Shown here in pieces: positions 39,880 through 51,940 of a stretch of DNA of 64,000 nucleotides. This DNA comes from Zeus faber. Lineage: Eukaryota; Chordata; Actinopteri; Zeiformes; Zeidae. Numbering within the stretch: the stretch's first letter is position 1; each line of letters begins with the position of its first letter. A model generated the notes under the pieces. That model saw nothing but the letters and a program-made list of their open reading frames with translations, was not told where the DNA came from and made no database searches. Location: contig OY482861.1 of assembly GCA_960531495.1 (NCBI GenBank), positions 3,585,001-3,649,000 of the forward strand. Reading direction: 5' to 3'. Position numbers and translations under genes: made by a program.

Positions 39880-42225
39880 TTTGTTTGTTAATTTCGTTTT
39901 TTGTGGCAATTCCGGGAGCTCGTACACAAGAGAAGAGCTCATGAGAACAGGGCTACAACCCCTGTGGATTTATCTCCCACTTTCATCGCCACATCCGTGG
40001 AATTACTGAACATTCTGGTCAAAGGTGCGCTCACCTTTGTGCATGCAGTGAAACGCTGGAGGAGATGGAGACGCGGTGGTGCACTTGTGCGCCTCCGCTG
40101 ATGTGGACAAACCTGTGGTGGACAAACCTGGGCTCCCTAGTTAGTGTCCTTGGCGACTTAAACAAAGAAAACCTCAGCCATGATCTCCCCAAATATAGAC
40201 AGTTTTTTTAAATGCCCCAGCAGAGAGGAGAATACTTTGGACCACTGTTACACCACAGAAAGCAATGCCTATCACGCCGTGCCCTGAGCTGCACTGGGAC
40301 ACTCTGACCACGTCATGGTCCACCTGATTTGTGCATACTAGCAGAAATTAAAGCTGTGTAAACCTGTGGTGAGGACATCTAAGTGGACCAGTGAGGCTGC
40401 GGAGGATCTTCAGGCATGCTTGGACTGCACCGCCTTTCAGGACTGCTACCACCAGTCTGGATGAGTACACAGAGGCTGTGACATCATACATCAGCTTCTG
40501 TGAGGAGAACTGTGTACCATCACGCACCAGGGTGAGTTATAACAACGACTAGCCCTGGTTCACAGCCTAACTCAGATAGCTATGGTTAGAGAAGGAATAG
40601 GCGTTTTACAGGGGGGAGAGAGATATGTTTAAAGTGGCTAAGTACAGGTTTAAGCAAAGAGGTGCGAGTTGCTAAACGACTGTACTCAAAGAGACTCCCA
40701 ACACCAGGTTCAGCCAATGACTCTGCCTCTGTCTGGAAAGGGTTCAAACAAACCAAACCAACCTCAAACCAAAAACACCTCACTCCATGAACAACTCACA
40801 CCTGGCCAATGACCTGATGAACTTCTACTGTCGCTTTGAAAGACAATGGGACAGTCCAGACACCATCCCCCGTGTAACTTCCACAAGCCCCAGCCTTCCA
40901 GCTCCACCCCCCCACCACAGCAGGAGACCTCTTCACAACTACTCACCTTAGAGGCCCCCACCTCCTCCACCACCACAGTGACCACTCTTTCCATCCTGGA
41001 GAGGGACGTCAACAGGCTTTTCAAGAGGCAGAACACCCTGCAAAGGAGTCGGACCAGACTCTGTCTTTCCATCGACCCTGAAGCACTGTGCTGTGATCAG
41101 CTGTCTTCAGTGTTCACAGACATTTTAGACACCTCACTGGAGACATGCCATGTACCAGCCTGCTTTTAATCCACCACCATCACCCAAGTCCCAAAGAAGC
41201 CAAGCACCACAGGACTTAATGAATACAGACCCGTCGCCCTGACCTCTGTGGTGATTATGTCTTTTGAACGCCTTGTACTTTCTTACCCTAACCCTAACCC
41301 AACAGCTGAACCAGTCTGTCAAGCTCCTGAAATTTGCGGCCAACACCACTCACATTAGGCTCATCTCTGGTGGGGATGAGTCCGCCTACAAGTGGGAGCT
41401 TGACCAGCTGCTGACTTGGTGCAGCAAGAACAACCTGGAGCTCAATGCTGTGAAGACAGTGGAGATGGTTGTGGACTTGAGGAAGAACGCAGCCCCACTC
41501 ACCCCCATCACCCTGTGTGACTCCCCAGTTGATTTTGTGGGGTTCTGCCGCTTCCTGGGAGCCATCATTACATTACATTTAGCAAACGCTTTTATCCAAA
41601 GCGACTTACAATTATTCAAGCACCGAGGGACGCAGCCATCAGGAGCAATTAGGGGTTAAGTGTCTTGCTCAAGGACACTACAGCATGCTAGAAGGAGGAG
41701 CCTGGGATCTAACCAGCAACCTTTAGATTACAAGATGACCAGCTCTACCTCCTGAGCTACCGTCCCCCTGAGGTCATCTCCCAGGACCTCAAGTGGGAGC
41801 TGAACATCAACTCAATCGTCAAGAAATCCCAGCAGGACCTACTTCCTGCGGAAGCTGAGGAAGTTCAACCTGCCAGAGACGATGATGGTGCAATTCTACG
41901 CCTCGATCATTGAGTCCATTCTCACCACCGCCATCACCATCTGGTACGCTGCTGCAACCACCAAGGACATGGGTAGACTGCAGCGTGTCATTCGCTCTGC
42001 TGAGAAGGTGATTGGCTGCATTCGGCCATCTCTACAGGACTTGTACGCCTCCAGGACCCTGAGGCGTGCAGGAAAGATTGTGGCTGACCCCTTCCACCCT
42101 GGACACAAACTGTTCGAAACTCTTCCCGTGGTAGGAGGCTGCGGTCCAACAAGGCCAAAGCCTCTCACCACAAGAACAGTTTCTTCCCGTCTGCAACTGG
42201 CCTCATCCACATTTCCTTGGAAGAT
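39880..42225 (+). mobile_element. CR1/L2-like LINE, endonuclease to 3' end of ORF2 (+)
   Basis: Endonuclease tail near 40150-40330 (LGDLNKENLSHDLPKYRQFF, then GHSDHVMVHLI), linker to about 41000, RT blocks 41190-41560 (EYRPVALTSVV, FAANTTHI, WCSKNNLELNAVKTVEMVVD), thumb and C-terminus 41790-42200 (LQDLYASRTLRRAGKIVADP). It carries many stops, a deletion of the RT palm near 41280, and a SINE at 41569-41770. The C-terminus matches the minus-strand LINE end at 22982-23581. Confidence 0.8.
41569..41770 (-). repeat. tRNA-derived SINE, second family (minus), inside LINE
   Basis: This is the reverse complement of the 39296-39490 SINE: tail ctttagcaaacgctttta-like at the left, tgtcttgctcaaggacacta in the middle and the tRNA-like head (gagctaccgtcccc) at 41754-41767. 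It interrupts LINE RT between the GAIIT and EVISQDLKWELN blocks. Confidence 0.85.
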
Positions 42226-42239
42226 CAACATTGGGACTT

Positions 42240-43440
42240 TTTATCTGCGGATACGGGGTGGCCCCCGTAGATTTTATGCACCAACGCTCTCAACAGCAAC
42301 ATCAATAATAGAGCCGCTGTTCCACGGAGTTACACCGCTGGGGATGAGCACACACTCTCAGTGTCCGAGCATGACGTTAGGAGGGCTCTGATGCGGGTGA
42401 AAACCTGGAAAGCTGCAAGCCCAGATGGCAAATCTGGGCGAGTACTGAAGACCTGTGCTAACCCGCTAGCCCTGGTGTTCACTAGGATATTCAATGCCTC
42501 CCTGGCCGAGTCGGTGGTCCCGTCCTGTTTCAAGAGGTCCACCGTCATTCCTGTTCCAAAGATCGCCTCTCCAGCCTGCCTGGCCCTCACCTCAGTGGTC
42601 ATGAAGTGCTTCAAGAGGCTGATTAGGATTACATCTGCGCCTCCCTCCCCCGCACCTTGGACCTGCTGCAGTTGGTGTACCAGCCGAACAGATCCACAGA
42701 CGATGTGGTCTCACAGGTACTGCACACCAGGCTCACGCACATGGATGGCTGGAATGGGGCCTATGTGAGATTGCTGTTCATTGATTATAGTTCAGCTTTC
42801 AATACCATAGTCCCACCAAACTGGCTGTCAAGCTGCAAGAACTAGGACTGAGCACTCCGCTGTGTGCCTGGATCCTGGACTTCCTCACAGCCCAGCCCCA
42901 GGTGGTTAGGGTGGGAAGGCACATATCCAGCTCCCTCACCCTGAATGCAGGATCCCCCCAGGGCTGTGTCCTCAGACCCCTACTGTACTTCCTGTACACA
43001 CATGATTGTGTGGCCAGGTCCAGCTCCAACACCATTATCAAGTTTGCTGACGACACCGTTGTGTAGGGCCTGATCAATGACGACGATGAGGAGGCCCACC
43101 GTGAGGCGGTGGCTGACCTGTCACTCTGGTGCCAGGACAACAGCCTCCTCCTGAACGTCAGTAAAACTAAGGAGCTTATTGTGGACTTTAGGAGGGGATT
43201 ACAACCGACGCATGCGCGGTTGGTCTTTAATGGGACTTCTGTGGACAGGGTGAGAAGCTTCAAGTACCTGAGAGTCCATATCACAGAGGATTTAACATGG
43301 ACTTTGGCGAGGCAGCGTCTTTACCACCTCAGGCAGCTAAAGAAATTCAGGGTCTCAGAGAGGATCCTCAAGTCCTTTTACTCAGGAGCAGTGTGGCTCC
43401 TAAAGAGAGTATGGAGAGTATGGCTCTATATACTAGACAT
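42240..43440 (+). mobile_element. CR1/L2-like LINE, RT (+), second subfamily
   Basis: RT N-terminal blocks 42361-42600 (SEHDVRRALMRVKTWKAASPDG plus VVPSCFKRSTVIPVPK), [15 protein letters not shown] (42778-42822), [20 protein letters not shown] (42951-43010), KFADDTVV with a TAG just after (43041-43066), SLWCQDNSLLLNVSKTKEL (43121) and FKYLRVHITEDLTW. There are frame changes at about 42600 and 42825. It ends in a short hairpin at 43429-43455. The minus-strand copy at 48270-49900 is the same subfamily. Confidence 0.8.
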
Positions 43441-43464
43441 ACTATGTCTAGTATAAGAGTAAAT

Positions 43465-45510
43465 GTGAAGTTGAATGCCTTCCGCTTGCTGTTCCCTTGT
43501 CCTCCTCAGGTTTCAGACCCTCCAGGGTTGAATACCCTGGGTCGAGGGTAGAGCCGCCCTTTGGATATCGGCTTGCCGCAGCAACCCAGCTGTGGCAAGG
43601 GCGGTTCTTAAATGCTCTTGTGAAGGAGTAAGTGAGAGCCGGAACATGGATCTTGAGAGAGATTTCCAACTGGAGAAACTCCCGAACCGCAAACTGCCAA
43701 GTTCAGCTTGAAATGTGTGAGACATCAGTAACCTCTGCGTGTAGCTCCCCATCGGTTCCTGGGTAAATAAGGTCAAAGCCTTTGTCGGGTGGTCCAGTTG
43801 GGTGCTTGAGTCTGGGGATGGTAAGTTCAGGTTCGGTCTGAGCTTCCGCGTTAGTCACCTTGAGGTATGTGACAGCACCAACTGCCTTGGTGGAGGTGCC
43901 GCGGAACATCTGCTGATAGTCGGCCAAGATTGCAGCTGGCTCAGGGCCGAAGCAAACCAGGACCCCCAGGAAGATATGGTAGACTCCAAAGCTTGGTATA
44001 CCAGTGCTCCACGGCATCTTTTAGCATGGGCGCCGGTTCGGCATGTCCACTGCGAAGGATCTTCTTCACAAAGCGGTCCTTCGTCTCTGGCTGCCTTGTT
44101 AGAGTCCGGCAGAGTGGCATAAGGAGGTTGAGAGCCTGGTCCCTGTTGTTGGGAGGATGCTGACGCTTACGAAATGGGACCAAACTGTTAGCATCCTCTT
44201 TGAAGAACCGACCGCGCATGATGTCGAAGAAGGCCTCGTCCTCGGCTGAGGGTGCGAGTTTGTTGTCGTCAACTGAGTGGTTGAAGATGTGTTCCCCCAC
44301 ATATTCACATAGTTTGTGTTGTCCCCCTGGGAAATTCTCTTTCAGGTAGATGCTACCCTCACATGGTCGGAGGTTGCTGGGCTGTCCGTAGGACACTAGT
44401 CTTGCTCGTACACACAGCGGGCTGCACCCTCTCTTGCCGAGGCTCCCCGCCTTGCACAGTGGCACCTTCTTCTCCGCTAGGTGGTGTCTGACCTCTCTGC
44501 TGCCCAGGTCGAGAGACCGGCATGAAGAGCTTCTAAGTGGTGATCGCTGTGGCACTGTTCAGTGGAAAACGGCTGCGGTTGCCCCTCCATCGAACACGGG
44601 TCTGGCGTGGCCGAGTGGGTTGTTGTCAACATAAGGGGGGCCTGCAACTTGGGGTCCTCCATGATGAATGGCTATGGGGCGTGGTACGGCCAAGCCTGCA
44701 TCCTGGGGGCCTCCGTACTGCCCAGTTCTGGGAGATGATATGTCGAAGACCATGTCCTGTGGGCCTTCACACTGCTGGGCTCCTCGAGGTGCTACAGCCG
44801 GGCCCCAGTTCTGAGGGCCGGGTTCTGTATTGCCGGGTTCTGGGAGCTGGTACAGGGTGGTAGGTGGATGGGCTCGGAAAGGGGGGGATTGCCGTTGCGA
44901 GTGTCGCCTTGTTGAGTGTCCGTAGGCTGCGAAACATTTCTTGTGTGCTTATTAGCCCCGCCAATGAAATGTGCTTTGACATCTTCCCCAGTGCGCGTCT
45001 AGCAGCTTTGAGCACTTCTGCTGCTGCTATTGCAGCCTTCGCTTCTGCTTCCTTCTTAAGGGCCTTTCGGATGGCCTCCATGTGTGCTGCCTCTGCCTTT
45101 CCTTCAGCCGCAAAGCATGCTCTCAGCATGCTCTGCGGCCTCAATGCATACTCTCTCCATGGACCTCTCCATTTCGGCGTGTGCCATTTCCAATTTTATA
45201 TCCATTTGACGCCTTGCATCCATGGCCTCCATACGTGCAACTGTGGCTCTTGTGGGGGCCGCTGCTATTGCACTGATGTTGGGCCCGCTGGACTTGATGG
45301 ACCTGTTGGCCGATTTAAAGGACCTGCTGGATGACTTTCCAAGCCCGCTCTCTGCAGTCAATGTTGTACTGCCACTGCGGTCCAGGCCTTCTGCACATTC
45401 TTCTAAGCCAGACTGTCTACTTGGGCCCAGGAGTTCCATGGAGCCTTGGGGTTCCGAGGGGTCTGGGTGTTCTGACATCCTTGCTCTCAACAATGCCTTG
45501 AGGTGAAGGT
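43465..45510 (-). mobile_element. BEL/Pao retrotransposon relic, gag-pol (minus)
   Basis: Minus order: an Ala/Glu/Lys coiled coil with MEAIRKALKKEAEAKAAIA (gag, about 45090-45030), a Pro/Gly-rich linker, then pol. Pol has SEDEAFFDIM-like and LVPFRKRQHPPNNRDQALNL blocks (about 44250-44130), GHAEPAPMLKDAVEHWY (about 44050), VCFGPEPAAILADYQQMFRG (about 43930) and a short later fragment. The block before the RT fingers (RLPNNRDQAL in relatives) and the HAE-P-P string are typical of BEL/Pao. The RT palm with YXDD, RNase H and integrase are lost. LTR-like sequence lies at the right. Confidence 0.7.
43941..44555 (-). pseudogene. BEL/Pao pol: protease-RT junction
   Basis: The 204-codon frame contains YGQPSNLRPCEGSIYLKENF, EAFFDIMRGRFF, FRKRQHPPNNRDQAL and KKILRSGHAEPAPML. 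These are the region leading into RT in BEL/Pao elements. The frame is unusually long for such an old copy, but sequence on both sides is out of frame and RT catalytic residues are missing. Confidence 0.65.
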
Positions 45511-45514
45511 ACAA
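45104..45514 (-). pseudogene. BEL/Pao gag N-terminal frame
   Basis: A 136-codon frame. An internal Met in SEHPDPSEPQGSMEL may be the true start. The second half has alternating Ala, Glu, Met and Arg (RMEAMDARRQMDIKLEMAHA), typical of a coiled coil. The next coiled-coil frame (45144-44767) overlaps it in another frame, so gag is frameshifted near 45110-45140. Confidence 0.55.
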
Positions 45515-45960
45515 TTTTTACTCTTCCGCCCTTACCACGTGTAGCCTAAATGACAACAGCGAGGGAAAAACTCTTCCAATAAGTACCCGGAGAAAGGATA
45601 CCAAAAGATACCATTAAAGATACCAAAAGTGAGAACTTTTGGTATCTTTAATGAAAGCAGTGTAAACTGTGGGACAGTAAAGAAATATGCAGATTAAGGA
45701 TCAGTCTCTATGCAGATGTAAATAACCTGTTAATACGTCATAACGCCTACACTGTATGCATACACCAATAACATGCATGAACTCACAGATTATGCTTTCT
45801 CAAGAGCATTGACGAGGCTAATGGAAGAGATGTTAGTCTGGGTCTGAGACGTGATCTGCGTTTGTCTCTGTCTGCCATCTTATCTGCCTGTGTTCTGATG
45901 TCATACTATCATCGCAATGCTATGATGTCACAATAAGGACTGGGGGCACGGGAAACTCCC
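45515..45960 (-). repeat. BEL/Pao LTR-like sequence
   Basis: This lies upstream (minus sense) of the gag start and matches the fragment at 39643-39835, so it is the probable 5' LTR. It contains a perfect 19-bp inverted repeat at 45612-45653 that the other copy lacks. No second copy is found at 43.4 kb, so the 3' LTR has been lost. Confidence 0.55.
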
Positions 45961-45972
45961 ACCTGGGGGCGG

Positions 45973-45975
<3 letters not shown>

Positions 45976-46031
<56 letters not shown>
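45976..46031. repeat. (TA)n microsatellite
   Basis: An alternating TA tract broken by one aaat. Confidence 0.95.
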
Positions 46032-46032
<1 letters not shown>

Positions 46033-46224
46033 CATCAGAGTAAAAGTGAATGGAAAAGTGAAAGTGAAATGTGAATGGAAGTATGTGGGAATGGAAACAA
46101 TAACATTTCTGTAAAGTAGGGGTGGAGCTGCATCCAAGAAAAAAAAAATTACAGGGTTTTTACAAATATTTATTTTGCACAAATATTTTGAAAATATTTT
46201 GTTTTGGGGAAGAAAAAAAAACGT

Positions 46225-46780
46225 TGGATAAATGGTGTGTTCGAACTGGACTCATCACAGGCAAACACACACCACCAGCACCTGGTTTGAACACACCCCC
46301 AAACACCCTACTGGTTACATCCCTCTCCTATCCTCTCTCATTTACTGCCATAACTATGACAGGAAGAGGCCACGTGCCAAATTGCTGTTTTGTCAATACA
46401 TGTTGTCATCTGATGTTTCTATGTTTACAATTTTCCATGTACATGTTGTTTGGTTCTATGTTTATTTGTTTCACCTGTTGTGATTCTCCCACTCTTGGAG
46501 TATTGATTAGTTGTGTAACGACCAAAACATGGTAGGATTATTTTCCAAAGAGGGGGGTTAGTGGCGGTTCTGTGGAATAAAAAGCTGTCCTCCTGTCATC
46601 CTACAGGTTGTCCACAGGACATATTTATTGCAAGCAGTTCTTGATGATTAAAGAATGAATAAAAAGTGGAATTGCATGTTGAGAAACTCCACTTGCAGAT
46701 TAACTCTGACCTAAATGTAATGGCATACAAATACTCTGTGTTGCAAACCCAGCATGCTTACAGTACGGGTGGAAAAACAA
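46225..46780 (-). repeat. R1 repeat, copy c (inverted relative to copies a, b and d)
   Basis: Read on the minus strand this stretch carries atcatcaagaactgcttgca (46651-46632), the cacgtggcctcttcctgtca block (46373-46354) and ggagagggatgtaacc (about 46330-46315) in the order seen at 52600-52980. The TG array and GC-rich core are missing. Confidence 0.65.
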
Positions 46781-47314
46781 AAAAATATATATAATAATAA
46801 TTTTGTTAGTTAGTTAGTTCCTCCCCTTCCTTCTGGAACATTGGGCGACGAGCCGCCACCATTTGTTCCTTACCAGAATGGCTTCTTCTCGTCGTTTCCG
46901 TAACATGCTTTTTTTTACGGGGTGAGGTTGTTAACCCCACACCCAACCCCCAACCTGGAGGACCAGGTGCTGACTTACCCGCGTCACAAAGGCATTCTTG
47001 GCAGTGCTGACTTACCCGTGTCACAAAGGCATTATTATTATTTTGGGTTAGCAGCAGAGGAAACTGAGTCCCTCCGCTGCTTTAAAGTCCAGTACAGATT
47101 CCATGTTGGGAAAGGGGCTTGCGTGTGATAACACTGAGACACACTGAGTCAATATTGACATGCGATAGTATTTTACTTGGATCAAAAGTAGGCTACAGCT
47201 TCTTGTTTTCAAGTTTTCAAAAATGAAGATGTTGACACGTGAGGTTACTTTAAACAAATCTCACTTTAAACAACTCAAAACACAAACTGACTCCTCAATC
47301 GTGAATAATAATAA

Positions 47315-47356
<42 letters not shown>

Positions 47357-48265
47357 TAATAATAACAATAACAATAACAATAATAATCATAATAATAACA
47401 ACAATCATAAATAATAATTTGTGGAAAAAAATAAAAGCGATAATCGAATGTTTTATGTTCTTATTTATAAAAATGTTACAACAAAAAACAGTTACAACGA
47501 TTATACAAACAACTCTTCCTTTGTTCTTTTGTTTTTTCTTTTGTGCAACTCTTCTTGTGCCCTAATGGAGAACTTCACACACTGGGCGGATATTACAAGT
47601 GTTATTGTCAGGGTGACAATTGTTTTTTATTTTTCATTAAATAATTTTTTCACATTACTTTTTCAAACACATCGGGATGTTTGTGAAATTGTTAAAGGTT
47701 AAATATATCAAAAACCATAGCAGGACAAATTTAAAAATGTACGTCACAAGTGGGCAAAAACGCAGCACTAATGGCAATAATTTTATTCTAATTCTAATGA
47801 CATATGGTTCCAACACCACAGAGGTTTGTACGTGTACTTAACTTTGCTGTTGTTGGATCAAAAATCGACGAGTTGGAATGACGGGGTTGCAAGACTTTAT
47901 TTTTAAGGGGTCACAAGCCAAAAGATGTGAGAACCCCTGGTCTAGATAACTACTACACCTTTGAAATCAAGTCCTTTCACCTCAGTGAAAGAGGGCTGAT
48001 CGCCCCATTCACTCGTCTTTCAGTGGGGTTGTGTTTGCATAATGTGTGGGCTCCGTGTGTCCTGTTAGGATCCCACAACGATGGCCCACAATGTAAAAAC
48101 CAAAAAGTACACTCAAAGGAATCTTGAATCTTGAAATGCCCTCTCCAAAATACTCAAAATATTCTAAATATGTATACATTTATATCTAGACATGACCTGA
48201 TACCATGATATACCCAAAATCGTGATATTGATGAGTACGATTATCCTATTGTCACATCCCTATTC
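46781..48265. other. Unassigned region with AAT array
   Basis: There is a 28-bp direct repeat (gctgacttacccgcgtcaca-type) at 46966-47032 and an AAT/CAAT microsatellite at 47306-47420. No gene is supported. Frames through the array are Asn-only artefacts. Confidence 0.6.
47306..47420. repeat. (AAT)n microsatellite with CAAT variants
   Basis: Over 100 bp of aat units, interspersed in the right half with caat and cata units. Confidence 0.95.
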
Positions 48266-48269
48266 TAAA

Positions 48270-49900
48270 CAAGATTCATGATTCAAGATGTTTATTTGTC
48301 ACATACAACCATACATATATGTAATGAAATGACATGGCAACGCACCTGGAGATTATGCACAATAAGTACAAAGTACTAACTGATTCCTCAAACGCCTGTT
48401 GTGATCAGTACTGTTCCCAAACCAGGCAGTGATGTTGCCTGTCAGGATGCTCTCCACTGCTCCAGAGTAGAAGGACTTGAGGATCCTCACCGAGACTCTG
48501 AATTTCTTTAGCTGCCTGAGGTGGTAAAGACGCTACTTCACCTTTCTCACCAGAGTGTCTGTATGTATAGTCCATGTTAAGTCCTCCATGATGTGGACTA
48601 CCAGGTACTTGACAGACTCACCCTGTCGACAGAAGTCCCATTAATCATCAATGGCACGTGCATCCTCCATTGTAATCCTCTCCTAAAGTCCACATTCAGC
48701 TCCTTAGTTTTGTTGATGTTCAGGTGAAGGCTGTTGTCTTGGCATCAGAGTGACAGCTCAGCCACCTCATCACGGTAGGCCTTCTCGTCAGCATCGGTGA
48801 TCAAGCCCACCACAACAGTGTTGTCAGAAAACTTGATGATGGTGTTGGAGCTGAACCTGGTCACACAGTCATGTGTACAGGGAGTACAGTCGGGGGCTGA
48901 GGATTGCAGCCCTGGGTGTTTGAGGTGAGGGTGCTGGACTTGTGCCTCCCCACCCTAACCACCTGGGGCCTGGCTGTGAGGAAGTTGAGGAGCCAGGCAC
49001 ACAGCAGTTCAGTCCGAGCTCCAGCAGCTTGACAGTCAGTCTGGTGGGGACTATTGTGTTCCAATCTGAATTGTAGTCAATAAACAGCAATCTCAAATTC
49101 CGGCCATCAAGGATGTAATTCTTAATCAGCCTCTCGAAGCACTTCATGACCACCAAGGTGAGGGCCACCGGACGGTAGTCATTCAAGCAGGCTGGAGAGG
49201 GGTTATTTGGCACAAGGATGATGGTGGACCCCTTGAAGCAGGACGGGACCACCGACTCATCCAGGGAGGCGTTGAATATTTTAGTGAGCCAGTTGGTTAG
49301 CACAGGGCTTCAGTAATCACCTAGATATGCAATCTGGGCCAGCAGCTGACCTGGTGTTCACATGCATCAGAGCCCTCCTGACGTCATTCTCAGACACTGA
49401 GAGTGCGCACTCATCCCCAGCGGTGAAACTCAAATTAGCCAGGAATGCTAGCGATGTTGTTGCCAGCCTCAAACCTCGCATAAAAGAAGTTCAGTTCATT
49501 GGCTAGGGAGGCGTCCACACTCATGGCTGGGGAGGGGCTGCTCTTGTAGTTAGTTATAGTCCTCAGCCCCTGCCATTAGAATCTGATGTGATGTTGCTCC
49601 ATCTGTAGCTCCACTGTGTCCCTGTATGTCGGTTTTGCGCCTTTCACCACCCTCTGCAGTTTATAGGACACCGCTTCGTTGTTGTCCATGTTGCTGGATT
49701 CAAGAGTGTCGTTGTAAGTGGCTGTGGGAGCATTCAAAGCACTGTGGGTGGATTAATCAACCCACAGTTTCTGGTTAGGAAATATCCCAACTTTCCCCGC
49801 GGGAACGATGCTGTCCACTATCATGGCTATGAAACTCACAGTTACATCCGTAAACTCGCTGACGTCACTGGAACTAGATTGGAACATATCGACATCACTG
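48270..49900 (-). mobile_element. CR1/L2-like LINE, linker to 3' end (minus)
   Basis: Minus blocks: linker remnant 49740-49440, LTNWLTKIFNASLDESVVPS (49303), NDYRPVALTLVVMKCFERL (about 49180), FIDYNSDWNTIVPTRL (about 49087), ILSPRLYSLYTHDC (about 48900), KFSDNTVVVGL (FADD changed to FSDN, about 48838) and SLWCQDNSLHLNINKTKEL (about 48750). The 3' UTR ends near 48270 with a gtcacatacaaccatacata tail. Stops and the FSDN active site show it is dead. Confidence 0.8.
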
Positions 49901-50139
49901 AGACACTACTACTACTACGTCACTCAGATACTACTACTACTAAACACTTCTGTTATGTACATTATGACTCAGAAATACATATTTGCTGTAACAATCAAGG
50001 AAGGTATTCATCTCATTCATTGTCTCAAGCTCATTCAAACTTCCCTTTGAACACAGGAATGTTTTTAGAACCTTTGGTTTATTTTATTTAAGTGCAGGAA
50101 CCAGATGAGAATGGCACACAATTTATTAGATACAGTGTT

Positions 50140-50390
<251 letters not shown>

Positions 50391-51450
50391 CTCGCTCCTC
50401 TCCTCCCTTACTACCCCTCCAATCAGATTAACTCATGCAAATAATAACAATTAACTTGAACTCCCAACTTGCCTCCACGGTCTTACACACACAAACACTG
50501 GATGTTTGTTTTTTGGATTTATAATGGGTCTTGATCGATAAGGAAATCCGACAGCAGCTGTAGTCTCTGGTACAATGTAGACTGATATAAAACCCTGATT
50601 GCACTCTAACCCAGTGTAATTAAATAACTGTGATCATTTTTAACCTGTCCTACACTGTCTGCCTCCGGAAAAGGAATGTTCTCCACCCATTCTCTCTCTC
50701 ACTGTCCCCTCGCTCCCTCTCCAGCTCCGTGCTGCAGTGCAGCCGGTGGGGAAGCGAAGAGCTATAGCCTGATGTCCCCACACCGCACCCCTAACTGTGA
50801 AAGACACTGCAAAGGTCGGAGCGGCATTTTTAAGAAGAAAAATAATAAAATGTAACAATATAATGACCTGTATCTGTAGATACTGGATGTGTTTCAGTTT
50901 CTCGTCTTTTTCAGCCGAGCGCCACGGTTTGGGCTCGCTATATTTCTGAATGTTTTTTTTCTTCCTAAAAAAAAAATACATTTTTTAAATAATTGTGCAA
51001 AATATATATTCGTCAAAAGCCACTATTTGTGCTTTATTTGGATTCACCCATCCCTATTTTTTGGTGATTAGGGACAGGTTATATTGAGTGAACCATGCCA
51101 TTCAGTCAGGAGACCTGACTGAATGCCAGTTGTTGGTTCCGAACAGCCAATACTTTTTCAGGCAACTCACGATAACCCAATGGCCGGTCACCTCAGACAC
51201 GATAAAACACTGCAGCGGATAATGGCCCGCTTCTATTGGCCAGGCATTTGGGCAAATGTGCTTAAGTGGTGAATCGCTTGTTACGTTCAGCTCTAAATTA
51301 CTTACGAATGGCAAGGACCCTTGATGGTCACGCGGCGCGTTTGGGACATCGATTATGAGGTGGAGCGGTCAGACAGGAGTGGGGTGACTAAAATTTACCA
51401 TGTTAACCTCCTAAAGGAGTGGAGGGAGAGGGTCTCTGTATCTCTGGCCA

Positions 51451-51650
51451 CAACGGGGATAGAGGAAGAGGAGTTGGGGCCAGAGGTTCCAAAAACGACC
51501 TGTCCTACGCAGGCCCTGTCCTATGCAGGCCCTGTCCCGTAACCATCTCTCAACGGGGATAGAGGAAGAGGAGTTGGGGCCGGAGGTTCCAAAAACGACC
51601 TGTCCCACGCAGGCCCTGTCCTACGCAGGCCCTGTGCCGTAACCATCTCT
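51451..51650 (+). repeat. 100-bp tandem duplication in gypsy pol
   Basis: Two adjacent units of exactly 100 bp (51451-51550 and 51551-51650) both start caacggggatagaggaagag and end taaccatctct, with a few differences. Each unit itself has a repeated caggccctgtcc. As 100 is not a multiple of three, it shifts the frame between the integrase tail and RT. Confidence 0.9.
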
Positions 51651-51670
51651 CGGCGGGCCAGAGTACAGAC

Positions 51671-51940
51671 ATGGCCGCGTTACAGCAGCAGTTCTCTGAT
51701 GTCTTTCCCCCTTTGACAGGCTGCACGTCGCTCATTCACCACCGTGTTGAGACGACCCAAGGGATAAAAATAAGCTCCCGGCCATACCGCCTGCCCGAAC
51801 ATAAACACAAAGTCATGCAGGTAGAATTGGAGGCCATGCTGGAACTAGGGGTAATAGAGGAGTCTACAAGTGACTGGTGTAGTCCCATCATGCTGGTAGG
51901 TAAGCCTGATGAATTGGCCCAGTTCTGCGTAGACTACTGA
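51671..51940 (+). pseudogene. Gypsy RT N-terminal frame
   Basis: Eighty-nine codons, MAALQQQFSDVFPPL to PDELAQFCVDY, cover the region just before and into RT, ending at a stop where the conserved Arg-Lys pair would follow. Later fragments (LVLGPSHLSETHG, about 52091) are in other frames. Confidence 0.7.

Noticed and set aside
47223..47414. Asn-repeat protein
   Set aside because: Only the AAT microsatellite in frame; it has no unique sequence.
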